This document shows, in pieces, positions 1 through 5,949 of a DNA stretch of 6,858 bases (within the stretch, counting starts at the first letter, position 1; each line of letters starts with the position of its first letter). The DNA comes from Fibrobacter sp. UBA1765 (lineage in GTDB: Bacteria > Fibrobacterota > Fibrobacteria > Fibrobacterales > Fibrobacteraceae), in NCBI GenBank assembly GCA_002314675.1, contig DCGZ01000188.1, forward strand, positions 32,503 through 39,360, read 5' to 3'. Below the pieces are notes generated by a model. It searched no databases, was not told the origin of the DNA, and saw only the letters and a list, made by a program, of their open reading frames with translations. Position numbers and translations under genes: made by a program.

Positions 1-46
1 CCTCATCACGATTCCTGGATGGCCACGCTCCGCTCGCCGTGACATG
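1..46. repeat. GC-rich imperfect palindromic intergenic segment
   Basis: This stretch beyond the 3' end of uvrC has no convincing reading frame. It contains CACG (24-27) and CGTG (37-40) as arms around a C/G-rich loop, and a second TCACG near position 5 that can also pair with CGTGA at 37-41. Its make-up, a GGAT-GCCACG-type half followed by a CGCCGTGACA-type half, resembles short dispersed intergenic repeats found in many bacterial genomes. That comparison is from memory, and the element may begin before the window. Confidence 0.35.
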
Positions 47-59
47 AAAAATTACAATT

Positions 60-101
60 TCTGTTCTCTGTATTCTGTTCTCTGTCCTCTGTCCTCTGTC
101 C
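60..101. repeat. Six-unit 7-bp tandem repeat abutting the uvrC stop
   Basis: Six consecutive heptamers fill 60-101 with no gap: TCTGTTC, TCTGTAT, TCTGTTC, TCTGTCC, TCTGTCC, TCTGTCC. The core TCTGT is invariant and only the last two bases vary. On the uvrC strand the units read GGACAGA, GAACAGA and ATACAGA, and the first follows the TAA stop codon (102-104) without a spacer. It is not a classical terminator: there is no stem-loop with a T-run. A counterpart with a different heptamer follows the last gene of the window (6741-6782). Confidence 0.85.
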
Positions 102-1982
102 TTACAATTCCCTGTTGTCAAGAACCTGTGCTTCATTACTTTCACGACGGGTGTCGTACTCAACGACTTTTTCTCGCAGTTCTAGGCCGCGTTTTTCTCC
201 CAGCAAGCCTTGAATGTCTTCAAGCGGCGCATTCAAAAATGCGTCTTTTGTTTTGTATTTTTTTAAAATCTTGCCTCGGGTGACTTCCCCTACGCCAGGG
301 ATGTCTAGCCACTTTATTTGCAAGGTGTTTATGCGTTTTTCTCGCTGGAATGTAATTGCAAACCTATGGGCTTCATCACGGGCGTTCTGTAACAGTTTTA
401 GTGCCGGGTTTGTACGGCGTAAAACTATAGAAGGCCTGTCGTCCGGGAACACAATTTCTTCAAGGCGTTTTGCAAGGCCAATCAATGGCAAATCCTCGTG
501 ACCGAGCTCCTTTAAAATGGCAAGAGTTGCGTCAACCTGGCCTTTACCACCGTCGCATACCCACAAGTCTGGCAGCGGCTTGTTTTCTTCTTCAAGTCTG
601 CGAATGCGTCTACTCATGACTTCGCGCATGCTTGCAAAGTCATCTATGCCTTCGACAGTCTTGATTATAAACCTTCTGTAATTTGCCTTGTCCGGCTTTC
701 CGTTTTTAAAACTCACAAGGCTTGCCACCGTATTTGTACCGCCCAAGTGCGAAATATCCACGCATTCGATTCGGAACGGTGTTTTTTTGAGACCAAGGAC
801 TTTTTGCAATTCAAAGACGCTTCGGTCCATTTCATCGTACTTGCGTGCTTCTGCCTGCATTTCAACAAGGAGCATTTCTGCATTCGCCTCCGCAAGCTTC
901 ATGTAGCCAAGTTTTTCGCCTCGTTGAGGTACGTATACCGAAACCTTCCTGTTTGCAATTTCACTCAAGGTTTCGTTTATGAGTGCTGTAGATTCTTCGC
1001 CGATGTCTGCGTTGATTGCGATTTCTGGAGGAATCATTTCTTCTTCCATGTACCAGTTTGCAAGCATCTGCCTGTAAATTTCTGCTTCATCTTCGTGCAG
1101 GTTGCATTCAAGCCTGTAATGCCTTCTTCCAAAGAATACTCCGCCGCGATATTGCAAAATTACAGCAGTTGCCATGTTTCCGTTTCGCTTGATAGCAATG
1201 ACATCTAGCTTTAAAGTCGGGTCTGCGGAATCGGCCTTTTGCTTTACGCCTGTAGTTTGCAAGGCGTATATCATGTCGCGTTTTTTTGCAGCGGTTTCAA
1301 AATCGCATTTTTCTGCGGCGAGAGCCATTTCCCTTTGATATTGTTCGATCAAGTCATCTCTTTTGCCCGATAGCAAAAGTGCTGCTGCCCGAATGTTGTC
1401 CTTGTATTCTATGGCGTCTACAAGGCCTGCGCACGGGGCGCTGCAACGGCCCATGTGGTAATTCAGGCATGGCCTTTGCGGCTTGTTCAATGGAAACTTT
1501 AAGGAACATTCCCGAATCTTGAAAAGCCTTGCTGAAAGTTCAGTAAGTTGCCTTACGACGCGAGACCCCATATATGGGCCAAAGTACATAGCTCCGTCGT
1601 TTTTTACGCTGCGGGTCATTACGAGTCGCGGAAACTGTTCACGCATATTTATTGCAATGTATGGAAAGTGCTTGTCGTCCTTTAGGCATACATTGTATTT
1701 TGGCGTGTGCTTGCGGATCAGGTTTGCTTCAAGGATAAGCGCCTCGCGTTCGCTTTCGGTAATGATCCATTCAATGTCCCGGATGTGCGGAAGCATGAGC
1801 GTTGCCGCCCTGTGCCCCGTATGGTCGCTTCCGTCGAAATAGCTGCGCACGCGGTTTTTTAAAATTTTTGCCTTGCCGATGTATATGATTTCTCCCTGCG
1901 AATTTTTCATTATATAAACGCCGGGCCTGTTAGGAAGTTCCGACAAACGCTTGGAAATATGGTCTTCGACATCAATAGGCAT
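102..1982 (-). CDS. uvrC: UvrABC excinuclease subunit C (UvrC)
   Basis: UvrC makes the two incisions flanking a bulky DNA lesion after UvrA/UvrB damage recognition in cytoplasmic nucleotide excision repair. The 626-aa product is full length for the family and all modules are visible. The N-terminal GIY-YIG nuclease (about 15-95) has G21-V-Y, Y34-I-G, R44 and E80/E85; it makes the 3' cut. A four-cysteine cluster, C159, C172, C180 and C184, matches the iron-sulphur ligands known in UvrC. A UVR helical-hairpin motif that contacts UvrB lies at about 207-242. The RNase H-like nuclease that makes the 5' cut has D409 (VDISH), D477 (CDGGKGQ) and H539 (EAHRF). A helix-hairpin-helix DNA-binding region is at about 555-605. 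The ATG start places the GIY motif at the usual distance from the N-terminus; upstream there is only a weak GAG. The gene stands alone, divergent from the coiled-coil/zapA cluster. I see no broken catalytic residue. Confidence 0.97.
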   Translation of the reverse strand: MPIDVEDHISKRLSELPNRPGVYIMKNSQGEIIYIGKAKILKNRVRSYFDGSDHTGHRAATLMLPHIRDIEWIITESEREALILEANLIRKHTPKYNVCLKDDKHFPYIAINMREQFPRLVMTRSVKNDGAMYFGPYMGSRVVRQLTELSARLFKIRECSLKFPLNKPQRPCLNYHMGRCSAPCAGLVDAIEYKDNIRAAALLLSGKRDDLIEQYQREMALAAEKCDFETAAKKRDMIYALQTTGVKQKADSADPTLKLDVIAIKRNGNMATAVILQYRGGVFFGRRHYRLECNLHEDEAEIYRQMLANWYMEEEMIPPEIAINADIGEESTALINETLSEIANRKVSVYVPQRGEKLGYMKLAEANAEMLLVEMQAEARKYDEMDRSVFELQKVLGLKKTPFRIECVDISHLGGTNTVASLVSFKNGKPDKANYRRFIIKTVEGIDDFASMREVMSRRIRRLEEENKPLPDLWVCDGGKGQVDATLAILKELGHEDLPLIGLAKRLEEIVFPDDRPSIVLRRTNPALKLLQNARDEAHRFAITFQREKRINTLQIKWLDIPGVGEVTRGKILKKYKTKDAFLNAPLEDIQGLLGEKRGLELREKVVEYDTRRESNEAQVLDNREL

Positions 1983-2151
1983 GCTCTATAAAGTAGAAAA
2001 ATTAGATGAAGTGCATGGAGTGGGGTATTTTGACTCAAAAGTTTACTTATGCTCTTTTTTTAACAGCATTTTTTACTACATTCGTAAATGGAAGTATATG
2101 GGGCCAAGTGGTGTTGGTCTATGTAAAACAGGGAAACATACAGGAGCATTC
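1983..2151. promoter_or_regulatory. Divergent intergenic region, uvrC / coiled-coil gene
   Basis: Promoters for both uvrC (leftward) and the zapB-like/zapA cluster (rightward) must lie here, but neither fits the sigma70 consensus well. On the plus strand there is a TTGACT at 2030-2035 without a good -10 at 17 bp. The 10-mer TTACTACATT at 2073-2082 occurs again in front of the epimerase gene (3701-3710). On the minus strand TACTTTAT lies about 13 bases before the uvrC ATG and may be its -10 region. The plus-strand reading frame stays open through this region, but its upstream ATGs have no ribosome binding site and overlap uvrC, so I treat it as untranslated leader. Confidence 0.4.
2142..2146 (+). 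promoter_or_regulatory. Ribosome binding site fixing the coiled-coil gene start
   Basis: AGGAG lies five bases before the ATG at 2152. Earlier in-frame ATGs, at 1951 inside uvrC and at 2098, lack such a site. The residues they would add have no coiled-coil character, whereas the heptad pattern begins right at the 2152 methionine. Confidence 0.8.
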
Positions 2152-3021
2152 ATGAACCTGGAACATATTAGCGCCTTGAGCCAAAAGGTGGAACGCGTAC
2201 TTGAGTCTGCACGCGTGCTTAAGGCTGAAAACGAACATTTGAAAATCCGTTTAGAAGAAGTTCAGCAGAAGATTTCTGCCGGTCAGAGCGATGTAGCTTC
2301 TCTTCAGGCCGATCTTGAACGTCGCAAGTCCGAAATTGCGGGCAAGGATGAAGAACTTGTTGCAAAGCAGGAAGAAATCGACCGCTTAAACGGTGTTGTT
2401 ATTGGTAAGCAGGTAGAAATCGATCGCCTCTATGGTGAAACTTGCGGCAAGGATTCCGCAATTAACGACAAACAGGCTGAAATTGACCGCCTGAATGCCG
2501 AGATTGCAGGGAAGAATGCCGAACTTTCTGACAAGCAATCCGAGCTCGATGCAAAGCAGAACGACTGCAATGCCAAGCAAGCAGAAATTGACCGCCTCTT
2601 TGGCGAAACCTGCGGCAAGGATTCCGTGATTAATGGCAAGCAGTCCGAAATCGATCGTCTAAATTCTGAACTTGCCCAGAAGAACGAAGAGCTGAATGCA
2701 AAGAACGGCGACATTGAATTCAAGAATTCCGAGCTTGCCGACAAGAATACCGAAATTGAAAAGCTGCAGAACGACTTGAACGCAATGCATGCCGAAAACG
2801 AGTCCTTGAACAAGACTCTTGAAGAAGTCCAGCAGAAGTTCACAGAACTTAATGCAACACTCCAGAACTTCCTCGACTTGCCTGCCGAAGAAGTTTCCGA
2901 AATCATGGGCGCTGCAGATTCCATTGAAGTCGCAGCTCCAGTTGAACAACCGGCTGTGTCTGAAGAAGAAAAGGCGAGGGCGGAGGCCTCGCAAGGAAAT
3001 TTTTTCGATTTAAATGGATGA
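2152..3021 (+). CDS. ZapB-like long coiled-coil protein, upstream of zapA
   Basis: The 289-aa product is a predicted cytoplasmic filamentous coiled coil with no signal peptide or membrane segment. Residues 1-40 resemble the short division factor ZapB: an L/I-spaced helix with a KAENEHLK segment. Cut into sevens from Met1, the chain keeps one unbroken heptad phase to about residue 238. The sixth residue of each heptad is almost always I, L or V. The second is L or V in the end heptads, but K in 15 of the 21 central heptads (about 64-210). A 56-residue unit (8 heptads) is repeated, with the RL-Y/F-GETCGKDS segment at 92-102 and 148-158. Residues 239-289 form an acidic, Pro/Ala-containing, probably disordered tail ending FFDLNG. 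ZapB (about 80 aa) bridges ZapA-bound FtsZ filaments in E. coli. The gene lies 34 bp before zapA on the same strand, so a ZapA partner role is my inference. Other low-complexity coiled-coil proteins could look alike. Confidence 0.72.
   Translation: MNLEHISALSQKVERVLESARVLKAENEHLKIRLEEVQQKISAGQSDVASLQADLERRKSEIAGKDEELVAKQEEIDRLNGVVIGKQVEIDRLYGETCGKDSAINDKQAEIDRLNAEIAGKNAELSDKQSELDAKQNDCNAKQAEIDRLFGETCGKDSVINGKQSEIDRLNSELAQKNEELNAKNGDIEFKNSELADKNTEIEKLQNDLNAMHAENESLNKTLEEVQQKFTELNATLQNFLDLPAEEVSEIMGAADSIEVAAPVEQPAVSEEEKARAEASQGNFFDLNG
2413..2670 (+). repeat. Internal 168-bp (56-codon) repeat in coiled-coil gene
   Basis: DNA at 2413-2502 is repeated at 2581-2670, an offset of 168 bp, exactly eight heptads. 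The two 30-residue segments differ at only six residues (V/A, Y/F, A/V, D/G and twice A/S). At the DNA level many further differences are at third codon positions. This looks like an old in-frame duplication kept by selection on the protein. A weaker third echo of the phase is seen near residue 200 (TEIEKLQ). Confidence 0.75.
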
Positions 3022-3055
3022 TGGATTCTGATCCATTCGGCTTAGGAATGAAATA

Positions 3056-3361
3056 ATGGAAACTGAAAATAATCTCCGCTCTGCAAAAGTTGTAATTGGC
3101 AGTGATCGCTTTCAGATTCAGACAGACCTGAGCGAACAGGAACTTAATGAAATCGTCCAGTTCGTAAACAAGAAGTTTGAACAATATGTAGGCGAAGCCA
3201 CAGCTGTAGATGCCAAGAAGCGTCTGGAGCTTATGGCGCTTGACATTACTTCAGAATATTTTGACGTGCGCAGGCGCTATATGCGCTTACGTGAAAATGA
3301 CCAGAATGCACAGAAGGAGATTTTGGTGCTGAACGATCTCATGGATCGGGCGCTGAGATAA
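3056..3361 (+). CDS. zapA: Cell division protein ZapA
   Basis: ZapA is a small cytoplasmic protein that binds FtsZ, cross-links protofilaments and stabilises the Z ring at midcell. The 101-aa product has the family's plan. A short N-terminal beta part (KVVIGSDRFQIQTDLSEQE, about 11-29) leads into the globular helix with the EIVQFVNKKFEQY segment. A long C-terminal helix (about 52-99) then carries the coiled coil that forms the antiparallel tetramer, including the typical LELMALDITSEYFDVRR stretch. The length is normal. The ATG at 3056 has a TAGGAA-type ribosome binding site about nine bases upstream. It follows the ZapB-like gene by 34 bp, so the two are probably co-transcribed. A 6S-like RNA gene starts about 75 bp downstream, the same order seen in many bacteria. 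Confidence 0.9.
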   Translation: METENNLRSAKVVIGSDRFQIQTDLSEQELNEIVQFVNKKFEQYVGEATAVDAKKRLELMALDITSEYFDVRRRYMRLRENDQNAQKEILVLNDLMDRALR

Positions 3362-3402
3362 ATGTAATCTTGGTTGGAGCAAAAGAAAAAGTTTCTGGAC
3401 TC

Positions 3403-3431
3403 TTGACTCTTGTGTTAGATAAGTATATATT
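3403..3431 (+). promoter_or_regulatory. Near-consensus sigma70 promoter of the 6S-like RNA
   Basis: TTGACT (3403-3408) and TATATT (3426-3431) are separated by exactly 17 bp, placing the transcription start near 3438. This is the best promoter in the window, as expected for an abundant small RNA. Confidence 0.8.
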
Positions 3432-3437
3432 ACAAGT

Positions 3438-3615
3438 AAAACTTGGCGGTATATGCCCGATCTAACAGGATTATCTAAGCTCGATGCTCTCGGTGCGTTG
3501 TTTAGGCGCGCATGACGCGAAAAACTTAAGTACCAGGCACTGCTATCTTTTATCAAGAGTAGCTTCGAGCGTATTCATCCCCGAGTTTTTAACTCCGCCT
3601 AGGCGGAGTTTTTTT
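3438..3615 (+). ncRNA. ssrS: 6S RNA candidate (RNA polymerase regulator)
   Basis: 6S RNA mimics an open promoter, binds the housekeeping RNA polymerase holoenzyme and dampens transcription in slow growth. Evidence here: a strong promoter ends just before 3438, an intrinsic terminator ends the unit near 3615, the length (about 150-180 nt) is right, and the gene sits directly after zapA as in many bacteria. By hand folding, 3438-3450 pairs with 3577-3589 in a 13-position helix with one C-C mismatch. It is extended by 3452-3456 with 3569-3573, or by an alternative GCTCGA (3479-3484)/TCGAGC (3565-3570) pairing. On the 3' side of the central region 3542-3549 can pair with 3555-3563 around a five-base loop, like the small 3'-strand hairpin of known 6S RNAs. 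An apical arm at roughly 3492-3541 is less certain. No open reading frame of note is present. Another structured small RNA cannot be excluded without a covariance search. Confidence 0.72.
3591..3615 (+). terminator. Intrinsic terminator of the 6S-like RNA
   Basis: AACTCCGCCT at 3591-3600 is followed directly by its exact reverse complement AGGCGGAGTT at 3601-3610, giving a GC-rich stem that must open a few bases to form its loop. A T-run (3609-3615) follows. The opposite strand has no comparable T-run, so it terminates rightward transcription only. It insulates the downstream epimerase gene. Confidence 0.92.
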
Positions 3616-3717
3616 GTCTTTTTGAACATGGAACTTTCAATTTTCTGACCCCCTAAAGACTTTTGAGCTAGCCAGCCTGTTTTTTCCGGCAGCCAATATC
3701 TTACTACATTTCATAAT

Positions 3718-4692
3718 ATGAAAAAATGCTTAGTTACTGGTGCCGCAGGCTTTATTGGCTGCGAAACATCCTTGGCTCTTGTTAAGGCCGGCTACGATGT
3801 TGTCGGTATAGATAACTTGAACGATTACTACGATGTAAAGCTCAAGCATGCAAGGCTTGCTCGCATAAAGGAACATTTTGAATTCCGCAAGCTGGATATT
3901 GCAAATAAGGTCCAGCTAGAACAACTTTTCAAGACAAATAAATTTGATGCGGTAATCAACCTGGCTGCCCAGGCTGGAGTCCGTTACAGCTTGAAGAATC
4001 CGCAGGCTTACGTGGACTCTAACATTACCGGTTTTTTGAATGTGCTAGAATGCTGCCGTAATTACCCTGTCGGGCATCTGCTTTATGCATCATCTTCGAG
4101 CGTATATGGCCGCAATACAAAAACGCCGTTCTCGACGGAAGATCCTGTTTGCAAGCCGTCTAGCCTATATGCTGCAACCAAGCGCTCCAATGAACTGATG
4201 GCAGAAACTTATAACCATCTGTTTAATGTGAATGCTACCGGCCTTCGCTTTTTTACTGTGTATGGGCCGTGGGGCCGCCCAGATATGGCTCCCTGGCTCT
4301 TTGCCTCTGCTATTCTTGAAGACCGCCCGATCAAGGTTTTCAATAACGGCAATATGCGCAGGGACTTTACTTACGTAGACGATATTGTCGGCGGAATCTT
4401 GGCTACGCTCGAAAACGGCTTGCTGCGAAATGCTCCTGAGCACAGGCTCTATAATATTGGACATGGTTCCCCCGTGGAACTCATGAATTTTATTGCAACT
4501 CTTGAAAAGTACATTGGCAAGGAAGCTCAAAAGGAATTCCTGCCGATGCAGCCTGGCGATGTTGAAATTACCTATGCAGATACGGTTGCCCTGGAGCGTG
4601 ACACCGGTTACCGGGCCTCGACAGATTTGGAAACGGGTGTCAAGGCTTTTGCGGAATGGTTCCTGGAGTATAAAAATCGAAATAGAGCGTAA
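3718..4692 (+). CDS. UDP-glucuronate 4-epimerase-type NAD-dependent epimerase
   Basis: The 324-aa product is a full-length extended short-chain dehydrogenase/reductase. The family interconverts UDP-glucuronate and UDP-galacturonate (EC 5.1.3.6) in the cytoplasm through an NAD-linked 4-keto intermediate, supplying precursors for capsule, LPS or exopolysaccharide. Visible signatures are the Rossmann motif G8-A-A-G-F-I-G14, the IDNLNDYYD segment (31-39), LAAQAGVRYS (82-91), the serine cluster SSSSVYG (125-131), catalytic Y151-A-A-T-K155, and FFTVYGPWGRPDM (178-190). R187 sits where the family contacts the sugar carboxylate. DFTYVDDIV (216-224) follows. These are the hallmarks of the CapI/LpsL-like uronate epimerases rather than of GalE; exact substrate cannot be fixed from sequence. 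The ATG directly starts the Rossmann strand, but no Shine-Dalgarno sequence precedes it. The gene stands alone between the 6S terminator and the ABC operon, not inside a polysaccharide cluster. Confidence 0.9.
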   Translation: MKKCLVTGAAGFIGCETSLALVKAGYDVVGIDNLNDYYDVKLKHARLARIKEHFEFRKLDIANKVQLEQLFKTNKFDAVINLAAQAGVRYSLKNPQAYVDSNITGFLNVLECCRNYPVGHLLYASSSSVYGRNTKTPFSTEDPVCKPSSLYAATKRSNELMAETYNHLFNVNATGLRFFTVYGPWGRPDMAPWLFASAILEDRPIKVFNNGNMRRDFTYVDDIVGGILATLENGLLRNAPEHRLYNIGHGSPVELMNFIATLEKYIGKEAQKEFLPMQPGDVEITYADTVALERDTGYRASTDLETGVKAFAEWFLEYKNRNRA

Positions 4693-4719
4693 AAATCCAT
4701 GATTTCTGGTGGATTGGAG

Positions 4720-4748
4720 TTGCTTTAAAAAACATTAAAACATATTTT
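4720..4748 (+). promoter_or_regulatory. Possible promoter of the ABC operon
   Basis: TTGCTT (4720-4725) and TATTTT (4743-4748) are 17 bp apart, in an A/T-rich gap of 64 bp after the epimerase gene. The predicted start of transcription (about 4755) is so close to the ATG at 4757 that the mRNA would be nearly leaderless. A weak AGG at 4749-4751 would then lie outside the transcript. Read-through from the epimerase gene is an alternative, since no convincing terminator is seen in the gap. Confidence 0.35.
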
Positions 4749-4756
4749 AGGCATAT

Positions 4757-5041
4757 ATGAAAGTGCAGTTTATTATTTCTTGGGTTTTGCGTGGACTAGG
4801 CGTTCTTGCAGTGCTATGTTATTTCTTTGGCGGAGCAAAGCTTGGACAGCTTTTCCCGGGGTTGATCGGCAAGTCGCTTGGCCCTGTTTTCTATGCTGGC
4901 GTGGTACTCTACATTGCCGGAGCCGTTTATTACAGGTTCCTCTTTAGCAAGGAGCGCAAGGAACGCGAAAAGAGTAGGCGCGAAGAGGAACGCAAGGCGC
5001 AAGCATCTATAAATGCAGAAAAGTCCGAGGTCGAAAAATGA
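4757..5041 (+). CDS. Small two-helix membrane protein, ABC operon
   Basis: I do not recognise a named family. The 94-aa product has two hydrophobic segments, about residues 5-25 and 40-61, joined by a short Gly-rich loop (GGAKLGQLFPGLIGKSLG). A highly charged tail of about 30 residues rich in K, E and R (from about 65) follows and is probably helical. Positive charges after the second segment suggest that both ends face the cytoplasm. Its stop codon overlaps the ATG of the ABC ATPase (ATGA at 5038-5041), so translational coupling is likely. It may be an accessory or assembly subunit of the transporter; this is inferred from context only. The ATG at 4757 is preceded only by a weak AGG. Confidence 0.75.
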   Translation: MKVQFIISWVLRGLGVLAVLCYFFGGAKLGQLFPGLIGKSLGPVFYAGVVLYIAGAVYYRFLFSKERKEREKSRREEERKAQASINAEKSEVEK

Positions 5042-5949
5042 TTCATATCGAGAATTTGCAAAAGACCTACCGAACCGGTTTCTTTATGCGGTCACGCCCT
5101 GCGTTGAAGGGAATTTCGTTAGACGTGCCAAAGGGCATGATTTATGGCTTTATTGGCCCGAACGGGGCTGGCAAGTCTACTACGATCAAGATTCTGACAG
5201 GGCTTTTGAATGCTGATGCCGGCAAGGTTCTTATTGGCGGTAAGTCACCCAAACATCCTTCTAGCAGAAAGATTCTTGGCTATTGCCCGGAACAGCCTTA
5301 TTTTTATGATTACCTGACCGGTCGTGAACTTTTGGCATTCTACGGTAGGCTTGTTGGCCTTGAAGGCGATTTGCTGAAGTCCAGGATTGGCTGGGCTCTT
5401 GATACGGTTCACGCAAACAAGGATTGGATCGACCGCCGCCTGCGTACATACTCCAAGGGCATGATGCAGCGCGTGGGCCTTGCCCAGTCTATTCTTTCTA
5501 AGCCAGAACTCTTGATTCTTGATGAACCAATGAGCGGCCTTGACCCTATGGGTCGCCGTGATGTTCGCGAAGCGATCATGTCGCTGCATTCCGAGGGCGT
5601 AACCATTTTCTATTCAAGCCACTTGCTTAGCGATGTTGAAAGTATTAGCCATCGAGTGGCGATGATTGTTGATGGCAAAATCGTTCGTGAAGGAACCGTA
5701 GAAGATATTACCGAAAGCTGTTCTACCGAATACCATGTGCGTACTCGCGAAGCAATTTTGCAGACTGAACTGCCCGAAGGTGTTCGCGCTTCTGGCCACC
5801 CGCAGGAATGGTACTGCAAGGACGATGCTGCTCGTGATAGAATGTTGCAGTTCTGCCTATCAAAGAATTATTCCATTGAAAAAATCGAGCATAGCCGCCC
5901 GAGCCTTGAAGATGTTTTGACGGAGGAAATCGCCCGTGCAGAGTCTTAA
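5038..5949 (+). CDS. ABC transporter ATP-binding protein (ABC-2 exporter type)
   Basis: The 303-aa cytoplasmic ATPase should power the membrane permease encoded immediately downstream. Motifs in order are Walker A G40-PNGAGKST-48, Q-loop Q86 (CPEQP), an ABC signature YSKGMMQRVG (138-147), Walker B LLILDEP (158-164), D-loop SGLD (166-169) and H-loop H195 (YSSH). The signature departs from LSGGQ, but YSKGM is usual in the CcmA/NosF-like exporter ATPases. The roughly 80 residues after about 220 form the variable C-terminal extension typical of this group. The gene starts inside the stop codon of the small membrane protein, with GAGG at 5027-5030 as ribosome binding site, and ends 14 bases inside the permease gene. 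The substrate cannot be told from the sequence; lipids, polysaccharide, peptides or drugs are all known for this family. Confidence 0.93.
   Translation: MIHIENLQKTYRTGFFMRSRPALKGISLDVPKGMIYGFIGPNGAGKSTTIKILTGLLNADAGKVLIGGKSPKHPSSRKILGYCPEQPYFYDYLTGRELLAFYGRLVGLEGDLLKSRIGWALDTVHANKDWIDRRLRTYSKGMMQRVGLAQSILSKPELLILDEPMSGLDPMGRRDVREAIMSLHSEGVTIFYSSHLLSDVESISHRVAMIVDGKIVREGTVEDITESCSTEYHVRTREAILQTELPEGVRASGHPQEWYCKDDAARDRMLQFCLSKNYSIEKIEHSRPSLEDVLTEEIARAES
5922..5927 (+). promoter_or_regulatory. Strong ribosome binding site for GTG-started permease
   Basis: GGAGGA, inside the end of the ATPase gene, lies eight bases before the GTG at 5936. It is the strongest ribosome binding site in the window and supports the GTG as true start. 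Confidence 0.8.

Noticed and set aside
747..1208. 153-codon open frame on the plus strand inside uvrC
   Set aside because: It is antisense to a full-length, motif-complete uvrC, with Cys/Phe-rich composition typical of a shadow frame and no ribosome binding site.
1951..2151. Extension of the coiled-coil gene to the ATG at 1951 (356 aa) or 2098
   Set aside because: The extra residues overlap the uvrC start on the other strand, lack a ribosome binding site and do not continue the heptad pattern, whereas 2152 has AGGAG at the right distance.
2413..2670. Repeats in the coiled-coil gene as a CRISPR-like or mobile element
   Set aside because: They are in frame, exactly eight heptads apart, and differ mostly by conservative or silent changes, which fits protein repeat evolution.
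2430..2924. 164-codon open frame on the minus strand inside the coiled-coil gene
   Set aside because: Its Ser/Phe-rich low-complexity translation is what the reverse complement of a Lys/Glu/Asn-rich heptad repeat gives.
4694..4715. AATCCA/TGGATT inverted repeat after the epimerase gene as a terminator
   Set aside because: The stem is short and A/T-rich, the loop is ten bases, and no T-run follows, so I cannot support it.
5449..5481. ABC signature YSKGM instead of LSGGQ as a sign of a defective ATPase
   Set aside because: This variant is common in CcmA/NosF-like exporter ATPases, and all other catalytic motifs are intact.
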